Made by a program: the position numbers and the translations under genes
DNA from: Rhizobium sp. ASV8
Lineage (GTDB): Bacteria; Pseudomonadota; Alphaproteobacteria; Rhizobiales; Rhizobiaceae
DNA length: 64,000 bases
Direction: 5' to 3'
NCBI RefSeq assembly: GCF_016429255.1
Contig: NZ_JAELUG010000003.1
Span: 90,631 to 154,630 of the forward strand
The notes under the pieces: generated by a model
What the model saw: the letters and a program-made list of their open reading frames with translations, nothing else
The model's database searches: none
What the model was told of the DNA's origin: nothing
Shown here: positions 52,248-60,234 of the stretch, piece after piece
Numbering within the stretch: the stretch's first letter is position 1
Layout: each line of letters opens with the position of its first letter

Positions 52248-52541
52248 CTACATTGCGATCCAGCGAACAAGGGTTAGCAAGGGACGAGCGGCGGCCGCGC
52301 CCAGCGACCCAAGCAGAATGCTCTTAATCTCAAGCGGCACCAGAAGCGTTGCGGCTCCGGCGGATATGCCGCCATAGACCAGATTGCGCCTTGCGATACC
52401 GCTGTCCCAGCGCGCGGAGAGAGGTATGACACGGCGCGATTGAACCAAGGCAATGGTGCAGTAGATCACATTGCCGGCCAGGATGCCGAAAGCGACGAGC
52501 GACTGATAGAGGTAGGCGCCCAGGGCAGCGATCTTGGCCAT
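52248..52541 (-). CDS. Small hypothetical membrane protein next to the glycosyltransferase
   Basis: 97 residues, two to three hydrophobic segments ('SLVAFGILAGNVIYCTIALV', 'LVYGGISAGAATLLVPLEI', 'LLGSLGAAAARPLLTLV'). It is not recognised. It ends 5 bases before the GT2 start, so they share a transcript. It may be a truncated part of a longer membrane protein or a small accessory factor. Confidence 0.5.
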   Translation of the reverse strand: MAKIAALGAYLYQSLVAFGILAGNVIYCTIALVQSRRVIPLSARWDSGIARRNLVYGGISAGAATLLVPLEIKSILLGSLGAAAARPLLTLVRWIAM

Positions 52542-52926
52542 CAGGCCGCCGTCCTTTTCAAATGGAATCCATCAATCATGTCGCTGGCCCCTACCCAACT
52601 CAACGCCTGAACGTATCTGCCTCTGCCTTTCAACCCCATGCGATAGCGCAAAAAGATTAATAGAGGCGCCAATCAGCCCTTCCCTGTGCCTCGTTTGACG
52701 CAAAGGGCATATCGGGACTTGGAAACTGGTGGCGTGGCCATCAGGGTGGGCTTGTCGAGCGCCAAGCAAACCTTGCGCTCCGGTGCCATCCCTCCATTGC
52801 ATGCCGGCGACGACAAAGAGATCCGACGCGACAGTGTCGACGGCTGATCGCAAGACCAACCGATTTTTGGCTGGGGTCAGCGTCTCGGAAAAAGCCTTCA
52901 TTCGAGGCAGGTCAGGCGCAGAAGAA
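52542..52926. other. Intergenic stretch, no supported gene
   Basis: About 385 bases between the small membrane protein and the terminator of the beta-helix gene. Frames of up to 128 codons exist on the minus strand but have no recognisable domain or good ribosome binding site. Confidence 0.5.
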
Positions 52927-52953
52927 GAGCCCAGCCGGAAGTCGGCTGGGCTC
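52927..52953 (-). terminator. Intrinsic terminator of the beta-helix gene
   Basis: GAGCCCAGCCG and CGGCTGGGCTC form a perfect 11-bp stem with a 5-base loop, followed on the minus strand by a T-rich stretch (TTCTTCTG). It starts 15 bases past the beta-helix stop. Confidence 0.85.
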
Positions 52954-52967
52954 GGCATGGCGACTAG

Positions 52968-54389
52968 TTAGGCATTCGCGCGGTTCATGCCGACGGTAAG
53001 CGCCCCGGAGCTGGTCTGGGTGGCATTGCCGTAATCGGCGTTCGGTGAACCACCATTCGTGTCTCGCTGGAAGAGAGTACCGTTGAAGCTGTACGAGACG
53101 ATCGCGCCCGAGATCGGATAGTTGGGATCGGACACATTGGTAATGTTGCGATAGCCCCGCACAATGTTCGAGCTGACAAGGATAGACGAAGCGGAGCCAT
53201 TGGCTGAGTAGGCTATCCCCATGGGGCAATTGTTGATCAGGTTGCCCGTTGCGATGATATCCTTGGCGGCATCGTTGACCCCGAGCCCAATGGCCGCGCC
53301 TGCCGTCGCGAAAATGACGTTGTTGGTGACGATCGTATTGGTTTCCACCGTAATGCCGCGGCCGGTGGTCATGGATGTTGAACCATCGGGGTTGGAAATG
53401 GCATTATTGGTGATGTTGTTGACATTGTTGTTCGACACCACGCAGCGATCCGCAAGCCCGTCGCCATAAAGTCCGGAGTTGGCGACCGCGATGCCAAGTC
53501 CGGCGGTATCGACATTGTTTCCGCTAATGATACAGCCGCTCAGATTTTCACCGGCGCCCGGCGCTTCGATAAAGATCGCTACTTCGCGCAGGTTCCAGCA
53601 GTAGTTGTTGACGACGTGGCAGTTGGTTGCTGCATTCAGTCGGATGGCGGAGAATTTCGTATTGAAGATGTTGTTGCCGCTGACCTTGACGTTGCCGGCC
53701 CTGTAGACGAGGATTCCGTTGCCATATTGGCCGGTGCCGCCGGCTGCGTTGTTGACCCAGTTGATCGTATTGCCTGATACCAACGAACCATTGCCGCCGA
53801 GCGAGCTGGTCCAGACGCAGATGCCGTTGTTGTTCAGCGTGCTGAGACTGTTGTCTTCGACATAAACCGCGCAATCGATGGAAAAAATCCCGGTATCGCA
53901 GCTGGCGATGCGATTGTCCGCTATACGTCCACGCGCGTTGCTGGATGCAAGGACCCCAGCCGCCGGCGAATTCATGATGTTGCATTCCGAGAGAATGAAG
54001 TCTGTCGTCGACGATCCCTCGAAGCGAAGCAAACCAGCTATTCCAGAAGCTGTGATTGCCTGGTTGTTGCCGTCGAAATTGATGCCGCGAATGACGACAT
54101 CCGGAACGTTGCTCACATCCAGCAGGTAGGGAGCCGCGGCGCTTAGCCTGACGGTTACGGTGCCTTGTTCGGCGAACATTTCAAGACGGTTGCCGCCGCC
54201 GCTCGCAGCGTCGACAAGGATCTGGGTGGTGAGATAGACACCGGGGAGGAGTTGAAGCGGCTTTGAACTATTGCGTGCATTATTAATGGCGGTCTGCAGA
54301 TTTGCTACAGCCGACCAACCCGTGCCCGGCGAAGAGGCTGCCTGTGTAATGACCATCAAATTATCGAGTGATTTCTGATATATAGCCAT
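52968..54389 (-). CDS. Right-handed parallel beta-helix repeat protein (TIGR03808-like)
   Basis: 473 residues rich in Asn, Gly and Ser with repeated 'SGN.I..', 'VSNNNV.', 'VTNNVI.' turns (for example 'IADNRIASCDTGIFSIDCAVYVEDNSLSTLNNNGICVW' and 'VSGNNIFNTKFSAIRLNAATNCHVVNNYCWN'), the pattern of a PbH1 right-handed beta-helix. The opening 'LQTAINNARNSSKPLQLLPGVYLTTQILVDAASGG' is the pectate-lyase-3-like start, and the protein resembles the rhizobial 'RR_plus_rpt' family but without a twin-arginine leader. No signal peptide is visible. It may bind or modify a polysaccharide; function is unknown. Confidence 0.75.
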   Translation of the reverse strand: MAIYQKSLDNLMVITQAASSPGTGWSAVANLQTAINNARNSSKPLQLLPGVYLTTQILVDAASGGGNRLEMFAEQGTVTVRLSAAAPYLLDVSNVPDVVIRGINFDGNNQAITASGIAGLLRFEGSSTTDFILSECNIMNSPAAGVLASSNARGRIADNRIASCDTGIFSIDCAVYVEDNSLSTLNNNGICVWTSSLGGNGSLVSGNTINWVNNAAGGTGQYGNGILVYRAGNVKVSGNNIFNTKFSAIRLNAATNCHVVNNYCWNLREVAIFIEAPGAGENLSGCIISGNNVDTAGLGIAVANSGLYGDGLADRCVVSNNNVNNITNNAISNPDGSTSMTTGRGITVETNTIVTNNVIFATAGAAIGLGVNDAAKDIIATGNLINNCPMGIAYSANGSASSILVSSNIVRGYRNITNVSDPNYPISGAIVSYSFNGTLFQRDTNGGSPNADYGNATQTSSGALTVGMNRANA

Positions 54390-54898
54390 GGCTTCCCACT
54401 TAGGTTTTGATGTTTCAAAGAACCATGCCCTTCGTCGCCGAAGGACGCTATGGTTGTACTTTTTCTTTGTGGCGGCATATTGTTGGAGGTGTGATTTTCT
54501 CGAGTGTGCGACCGCTAAGCGTGTGTCGATTTGATGGCGTCGTCGCGAGACAAAGCATGCGCGGCTCGGTCAAAATGACGGCGCGATGTTAGCGTTGGCT
54601 TTCATTCGCGGACCGATGTCCAACCTCTCATTTTGTGCCGCAAATATCCGATGATTGCCAAGCGCCTTGAACTTCCTGACAAAGCCATGCATCCTCTGGA
54701 CCGAGCGATCAGACGCGCAACATGTCCAGGAGGAGAGCGGCCCTGAATGTTTACAGGGTCCGTAATTGCTCAGTAGAGTTGCGCGTGCGGTCTCGCAGAT
54801 TGGCGCTTTCTGTTGAATATGCCGGATCGCGCATTGGTTTTGTCATCAGACATTGCAACCAAACGGGCACTTCGGGGACCTGCGGGAGGAGAAAAATC
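54390..54898. other. Intergenic stretch, no supported gene
   Basis: About 500 bases between the divergent beta-helix and aldolase genes. No recognisable product in any frame. It presumably holds the promoters of both genes. Confidence 0.55.
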
Positions 54899-54926
54899 AA
54901 ATCGATTTAAATATTAAAATCGATTT
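54899..54926. promoter_or_regulatory. Twin palindromes AAATCGATTT upstream of the aldolase gene
   Basis: Two identical 10-bp palindromes AAATCGATTT occur at 54899-54908 and 54917-54926, 18 bp apart, so they lie roughly on the same helix face after about two turns. Palindromes with a central CG are typical of LacI-family operators. The site is about 125 bases upstream of the aldolase start. The binding protein is not in this window. Confidence 0.55.
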
Positions 54927-55048
54927 AATGATATTGAATTTGTTCGTATTTCTTTGAATCCCGGACTTCCTGCTCTGGACAGCGCCGGTTTGTTCTGGTC
55001 GATAGTTACGTCAGTTCTTGGGGTAGTCGCAACATTGATGAGGAAAGC

Positions 55049-55945
55049 ATGGCCGACGCAAAACAGATGTGGCAAATGTCCGAGAAGGGGGGCTTCATTG
55101 CTGCCCTTGATCAAAGCGGTGGTTCCACTCCTGGAGCCTTGCGCCTCTATGGGATCGCCGATTCCGACTATAGCGGCGACGAGGAGATGTTCCGCCTGAT
55201 GCACGAGATGCGCGTGCGCATCATGACGGCGCCTAGTTTTTCCGGCGACAAGGTCATTGGTGCCATCCTGTTCGAAAGAACCATGGATGGCGAAGCCAAG
55301 GGCAAGCCGGTGCCAGCCTATCTATGGGAAGACCGCGGCGTTGTGCCCTTCCTCAAGGTGGACAAGGGTTTGGCCGCAGAAGAGAATGGCGTGCAGGTGA
55401 TGAAGCCCATGCCCGACCTCGACGCTCTGCTCGCGCGTGCCGTGAAAAAGGGGATCTTCGGCACCAAGATGCGTTCGGTGATCGCCAATGCAGACAAGGT
55501 CGGCATTGCCGCTGTCGTGAAGCAGCAATTCGAAGTGGGCCGACAAATCCTTGCACATGGCCTGATCCCGATCATTGAGCCGGAAGTCTCGATCAAGAGC
55601 CCGACGAAGCAGGAAGCGGAAGCCATCTTGCGCGACGAAATCACCAAGGAACTCGATGCCTTGCCGGAAGGTGTGCGGGTGATGTTGAAGCTGACGATCC
55701 CGACGGTCGCAGATTTTTATGCGCCGCTCATCGCCCATAAGGCAGTTATCCGCGTCGTGGCCCTGTCAGGTGGCTACACACGCGCCGATGCGTGTGAGAA
55801 GCTTAGCCATAACCATGGCATGATCGCCAGCTTCTCGCGTGCTCTGACGGAAGATCTGCGCGTCAGCATGAGCGATGCCGAATTCGATGCTAGCCTCGCC
55901 ACCACCATCGACCAGATCTACGCTGGTAGTGTCACAAAGGTCTGA
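55049..55945 (+). CDS. Fructose-bisphosphate aldolase, class I
   Basis: 298 residues. 'MSEKGGFIAALDQSGGSTPGALRLYGI' is the class I aldolase start, and the Schiff-base lysine is probably Lys214 in 'MLKLTIP'. 'VSIKSPTKQEAEAILRDEITKELD' and 'VALSGGYTRADACEKLSHNHGMIASFSRAL' are typical of the bacterial class I enzyme, 295-300 residues long. It cleaves fructose 1,6-bisphosphate to glyceraldehyde 3-phosphate and dihydroxyacetone phosphate in the cytosol without a metal. It stands alone with a hairpin after it. Confidence 0.94.
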   Translation: MADAKQMWQMSEKGGFIAALDQSGGSTPGALRLYGIADSDYSGDEEMFRLMHEMRVRIMTAPSFSGDKVIGAILFERTMDGEAKGKPVPAYLWEDRGVVPFLKVDKGLAAEENGVQVMKPMPDLDALLARAVKKGIFGTKMRSVIANADKVGIAAVVKQQFEVGRQILAHGLIPIIEPEVSIKSPTKQEAEAILRDEITKELDALPEGVRVMLKLTIPTVADFYAPLIAHKAVIRVVALSGGYTRADACEKLSHNHGMIASFSRALTEDLRVSMSDAEFDASLATTIDQIYAGSVTKV

Positions 55946-55955
55946 GCCACTTGTC

Positions 55956-55991
55956 CTGGGGTTCTCTGTCATATTGGACAAGGAACCCTGG
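55956..55991. terminator. Hairpin after the aldolase gene
   Basis: CTGGGGTTC and GAACCCTGG form the outer stem, TGTC and GACA an inner stem around ATATTG. It lies 10 bases past the stop codon. No T-run follows on either strand, but the position between convergent genes suggests termination. Confidence 0.6.
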
Positions 55992-56128
55992 CAACCATAG
56001 TGGCGTTGTTACCGTACCTTCCAGATGGAGGGGCTGATAGCGAGTGGTCTCTAGTCGCGCTTCAAGGGATTGGCTCGGGCAGCAACGTGTTCAATCGAAC
56101 ACCAGTCGGAATTCTTGAGCTTTACGCA

Positions 56129-57022
56129 TCAGGTTTTCCGCAGCGCTGGCATCGCCATGCCGGCGATCATGATGAGAATAGCCATCAGCTGGGCCGGCGT
56201 CGGGATTTCCTCAAGTACCATCATGCCCGTCAATGTCGTTGCAATCGGGATGCAAGGCATGAACAGCGACGCAATCTGCGGTCCGAGTTGCCTTACGGCA
56301 TAGCTATATAGAAATATCGCGGCAGCACCGGCGAGGAGCCCCTGAATTGCGAGCTGAATGCCGATCTCGCCAGCCGATGCCGCGCCGAGACCGGTTGGCG
56401 CCAGAACATGGACGAGCGGCACCGGCAAGCAAGATAGAAAAATGACAGCGGCCGTTGCGGTAAGTGCGTCTACGGACCATAGCCGAATGAGGATTGCGTA
56501 GGCGGAAAACATGACGCCGGAACCCGCAAACAGAATATCCCCGCGCCATGCCTCGCCCACATCGCTATTGCCAGGTAACGCAAAGAGTGCCAGCCCGCCG
56601 ATAATGGCGATGATACCGACCATGCGTACCCTCGAAACCGGGTCCCGGAAGACGATGTAAGAGAATAAGAACGAGAAGAATACGATCGAGGCGGGACATA
56701 TCGCGGCAGCATGCGAGGCCGGGGCGTAAGTCAGGCCAGTGTTGATGATCAATGGGTAGGGGAAGCCGGCGAGCAAAGCCAGCACAACTGCGCGCCACCA
56801 CCCGAGGGCCTTCATCTTTGCAAGGCCCGTTCGCCAGATGATGGGCACAAAGGCAAGGGCGGCCCCTGAGAAGCGCAGACTGGTGATGTCTGCCGATGTC
56901 AAATGCTCCCGCAGGCTAAAACGGGCCGCGACGAATTGGACGGCAGTGATCGCCACCATTGTCAGTCCCGCTGCAAGCGCAAGCCTTCGATTCGGCTTTT
57001 CCTGCCCTTCCTCCATGCGCAT
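56129..57022 (-). CDS. EamA/DMT family transporter
   Basis: About 297 residues from ATG 57022, chosen for the GGAGGGAG upstream; a longer start at 57055 is possible. Ten membrane helices in two EamA repeats are visible, first 'LALAAGLTMVAITAVQFVAARF' with 'ITSLRFSGAALAFVPIIW', later 'LAIQGLLAGAAAIFLYSYAVRQLGPQIASLFMPCIPIATTLTGMMVLEE'. The family exports amino acids, purines or other metabolites. It is divergent from an AsnC-type regulator, a common pairing for amino-acid exporters. Confidence 0.92.
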   Translation of the reverse strand: MRMEEGQEKPNRRLALAAGLTMVAITAVQFVAARFSLREHLTSADITSLRFSGAALAFVPIIWRTGLAKMKALGWWRAVVLALLAGFPYPLIINTGLTYAPASHAAAICPASIVFFSFLFSYIVFRDPVSRVRMVGIIAIIGGLALFALPGNSDVGEAWRGDILFAGSGVMFSAYAILIRLWSVDALTATAAVIFLSCLPVPLVHVLAPTGLGAASAGEIGIQLAIQGLLAGAAAIFLYSYAVRQLGPQIASLFMPCIPIATTLTGMMVLEEIPTPAQLMAILIMIAGMAMPALRKT

Positions 57023-57180
57023 CCCACTCCCTCCGGCAACGGGAAGCTGCTTCACGGAAGGCCAATCTCTCCGCGTTTCGACCCGTTATGAAAGCGCAGG
57101 CTATTGCGAGAAGTGATGCTAAGAAATATACTAATTTTGCTCTTTACGAGTGAATATCACCCAAAATATGGTGAATTTGC

Positions 57181-57654
57181 GTGGATATAGAAGTGAGCAA
57201 TCTCGACAGCATCGACCTCAGTCTTCTCAGGCTGCTGCAGGAAGATGGAAGGCGCACCACCCTCGATCTCGCCGATCGCGTCGGCTTGTCGCCGACGGGT
57301 ACGAGCCAGAGAGTGAAACGGCTGTTCCGCGAGGGTTTCATTAAAGCGGTTAGGGCGGTGCTTGATCCGCAGAAACTCGGGCGTGGTACGATCGTGTTCA
57401 TTCAGGTTCGGCTCGATCAGACGGCCCCGCATGTTTTCGATCGTTTTGCGGAAGCTGTCGCAAACGCACCTGAGGTGCTGGAATGCCATATGGTCGTCGG
57501 TGGCTTCGACTATCTGGTGAAGGCCAGAATAGCGGATATGACCGTGTTTCAGGAGTTTCTGCAAAGGGTCATCCTGCCGTTGCCGGGGGTCCGCGAAACG
57601 CACACTTATGCGTCCGTAGCCGATGTGAAGCCAGACGCACTTCTGCCGGTTTAG
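57181..57654 (+). CDS. Lrp/AsnC family transcriptional regulator
   Basis: 157 residues. A GTG at 57181 is used; a second GTG 12 bases on is possible. The helix-turn-helix is 'LDSIDLSLLRLLQEDGRRTTLDLADRVGLSPTGTSQRVKRLFREGFIKAV', and the RAM/ligand domain contains 'FDRFAEAVANAPEVLECHMVVGGFDYLVKARIADMTVFQEFLQ'. It probably controls the divergent EamA exporter in response to an amino acid. Length is standard for the family. Confidence 0.94.
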   Translation: MDIEVSNLDSIDLSLLRLLQEDGRRTTLDLADRVGLSPTGTSQRVKRLFREGFIKAVRAVLDPQKLGRGTIVFIQVRLDQTAPHVFDRFAEAVANAPEVLECHMVVGGFDYLVKARIADMTVFQEFLQRVILPLPGVRETHTYASVADVKPDALLPV

Positions 57655-57923
57655 CCTTCCTTGGAAATCGCCGGCACAAAGGCCGGCATGCCTATTCCGA
57701 CAGGGTCTTCGCAAAACCGTGGTCGCAGAATTTCGACATCACGCTGCAACAGGCAACGCTGGCGGGCAAGCTGGTCAGCAGGCGATGTCGCCGATGCGAG
57801 CAGGATTGCGGCAAGCACTCGTTCACCATGATTGCAGCTTGTCTCCAGCGGTCGAACGCCGTTCATTCGAGGATAACCTCGCGAAAGCACAATGCTCTTT
57901 GACATCTGTGCCGAGGAATTCCA

Positions 57924-60185
57924 TTGACTAAAGGCGTTATTGCGGATCGCAAATTGCCAGTCTCAATCTCTGAGGTGGAGCTAACCTCATATGCGGCCAT
58001 GCTGCATCGAGGATCTGCGGATCCTCATCCTGATATCGACTTGAGCGAGCAACAGAGTTGGCTCGAAAACATGCTCAATCAGATCCCGGACTATATCTAT
58101 GTGAAGGATCTGGAAGGCCGTTTTCTGTTTGCGAACCAGGCAGTTGTTGCCAATAACGGGCTGTCGCATCTGACGGAGCTGGTAGGGCGGACCGATTTCG
58201 ACTTTCTGCCAGCTCATGTTGCGGAAATTGCCGCCGATGTCGAGCGCCGCGTCACGGAAACGGGCTTGCCTCATTTCGGCAGCGAGGAGCTGGCGTTTCG
58301 TAGCGGCGAGGAACAATGGTTGATGTTCACGCGGGTTCCGTTGAGGGACGCGTCGGGAGCGATCGTCGGCGTTGTCGGAGCCTCCCGCGATATCACCGCC
58401 CAGAAATCCGCTGAGCGCCGCATGCGCTCCCAGTCCAATCTCCTCGAAATGATCGCGCGAGGAATGCCGCTTCCCGAGTTCCTCGAGGAACTCGCGCGAA
58501 TGATCGCGCAATTCGCAGAAGGTGTGCATGTTGCACTGCTGACAACAAGCTCAGATCCCGGCCAGCTGCGGCTGGCTGCAGCGCCTACCTTGAACAAGGA
58601 ATATCGCAGGCGCTTGAACACAACGCCAATCGGATCGTCTTCCACCGACCTTGCCGCGACCGCTGCAGCACTCAAGCTTGCCTTCGATCGGGCCCATATC
58701 TCCGAAATTGACCATCAGTGCCAGTGCCTGGCAATTTCCGATGCCGACGGTCAGATGGAGGGGGTCCTTGCACTTTATTCCTCGCAGGACGCACGGTATC
58801 AGCCCGGCTTTTCCGACTTTGTCTCGATTGCAGTGCATATGGCCGGCATTGCAGCCAGTCGCCACCGCGCCGAGGCTCGGATTCGGTTTCTGGCCGATCA
58901 CGACCCGCTGACAGGAATGGCCAACCGCGCATTGCTGGATCGAAAACTCACCCTTGCGATGCAGAAAGCCGATTTTCGGGGAGGCGAGGTCGCGCTCGCA
59001 TTCCTCGATCTCGACAACTTCAAACTCGTCAATGACAGCCTCGGTCATTCGGTGGGCGACCAACTCCTGAAAATCGTCGCCGACAGGATCTACGAGCTGG
59101 CAAGTGACCACGGTTCTATCGCCAGAATTGGCGGAGACGAGTTCGTGATTATCCTTGAGGACATGGATATCGAGAGTTCTCTCGCCCTATTGTCATCGAT
59201 CAGAGACGCGGTGGTGCGCCCGATCGCACTCGACGGGATCGAGCTCAGAGTGACCTGCAGTATCGGCGTCGCCAGCTATCCCAGCCATGGCAAGTCTGCC
59301 GGAGAGCTGCTCGCATCCTCGGATATGGCCATGTATCGCGCGAAGGAGCTGGGACGCGACGGAATAGCCTTGTTCAACTCAGAAATGACTGCTGCCGTTC
59401 GAAAGAAGCTCTCGCGGACAGACGAGCTTCGCCAGGCAATTCTCCGCGAGGAATTTGTGCTGCACTACCAGCCGCAAGTGGATTTTCAGACCGGCAAAAT
59501 CAAGGCCGCGGAAGCGTTGGTTCGCTGGAAACATCCCGCCGATGGTATCGTCTACCCCGGCGATTTCATTGGACTTGCCGAAGAAACGGGCCTCATCATG
59601 CCGATTGGCGAGTGGGTGCTCAAGACTGCCTGCAGGCAGGCCAGGGCGTGGCAGGACCAAGGGCTTGGGCCAATCAGGATCAGCGTCAATGTTTCCGCAA
59701 GACAGTTCCAGGAAAAATGCTTGATCAAGACGGTGGCGGATGCACTGAGTGAGGCCGCGCTTGACCCATCATGGCTTGAGCTCGAGATCACCGAAAGCCT
59801 GATCATGAAGGACCTCTCCGGCTCGATTGCCAGAATGCACGAATTGGAAAAGCTGGGTGTAAAGCTCGCGGTCGACGATTTTGGAACAGGCTATTCAAGC
59901 CTCAGCACACTCAAAAGATTTCCATTGTCGCGCCTCAAGATCGACCGGTCCTTCATCACAGATATTCCGCAGGATGCCGACGATATGGCCATCACGTCGG
60001 CCATTATCTCACTTGCCCAGAACATGGGCCTGGAGGTTGTTGCGGAAGGCGTGGAGACGGAGGAGCAAGCACGTTTTCTAATCGAAAGCGGTTGCAACCA
60101 GATGCAAGGCTATCTCTATAGCCGCCCCGTTGACGAGGAGCGCTTCGGTCGACTGCTCGAAGTCGACGGTGGCGCGCATGGATAG
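57924..60185 (+). CDS. PAS-GAF-GGDEF-EAL cyclic di-GMP turnover protein
   Basis: 753 residues, no membrane helix. Order: PAS (about 47-165, 'WLENMLNQIPDYIYVKDLEGRFLFANQAV'), GAF (about 170-315), GGDEF (about 325-485, motif GGDEF at 403-407 intact), EAL (about 500-745, EAL at 530-532, with DDFGTGYSSL). The motifs of both domains are conserved, so it could make or break cyclic di-GMP. The PAS and GAF parts presumably sense a cytosolic signal. It is a single gene, convergent with kup. Confidence 0.95.
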   Translation: MTKGVIADRKLPVSISEVELTSYAAMLHRGSADPHPDIDLSEQQSWLENMLNQIPDYIYVKDLEGRFLFANQAVVANNGLSHLTELVGRTDFDFLPAHVAEIAADVERRVTETGLPHFGSEELAFRSGEEQWLMFTRVPLRDASGAIVGVVGASRDITAQKSAERRMRSQSNLLEMIARGMPLPEFLEELARMIAQFAEGVHVALLTTSSDPGQLRLAAAPTLNKEYRRRLNTTPIGSSSTDLAATAAALKLAFDRAHISEIDHQCQCLAISDADGQMEGVLALYSSQDARYQPGFSDFVSIAVHMAGIAASRHRAEARIRFLADHDPLTGMANRALLDRKLTLAMQKADFRGGEVALAFLDLDNFKLVNDSLGHSVGDQLLKIVADRIYELASDHGSIARIGGDEFVIILEDMDIESSLALLSSIRDAVVRPIALDGIELRVTCSIGVASYPSHGKSAGELLASSDMAMYRAKELGRDGIALFNSEMTAAVRKKLSRTDELRQAILREEFVLHYQPQVDFQTGKIKAAEALVRWKHPADGIVYPGDFIGLAEETGLIMPIGEWVLKTACRQARAWQDQGLGPIRISVNVSARQFQEKCLIKTVADALSEAALDPSWLELEITESLIMKDLSGSIARMHELEKLGVKLAVDDFGTGYSSLSTLKRFPLSRLKIDRSFITDIPQDADDMAITSAIISLAQNMGLEVVAEGVETEEQARFLIESGCNQMQGYLYSRPVDEERFGRLLEVDGGAHG

Positions 60186-60234
60186 GCGACCGACAAACAT
60201 GACCGGGCTTGACCGTGATCGTTAAAGCCGATCT

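Noticed and set aside
52572..52958. 128-codon minus-strand frame next to the beta-helix terminator
   Set aside because: The frame spans the terminator hairpin and has no recognisable protein features.
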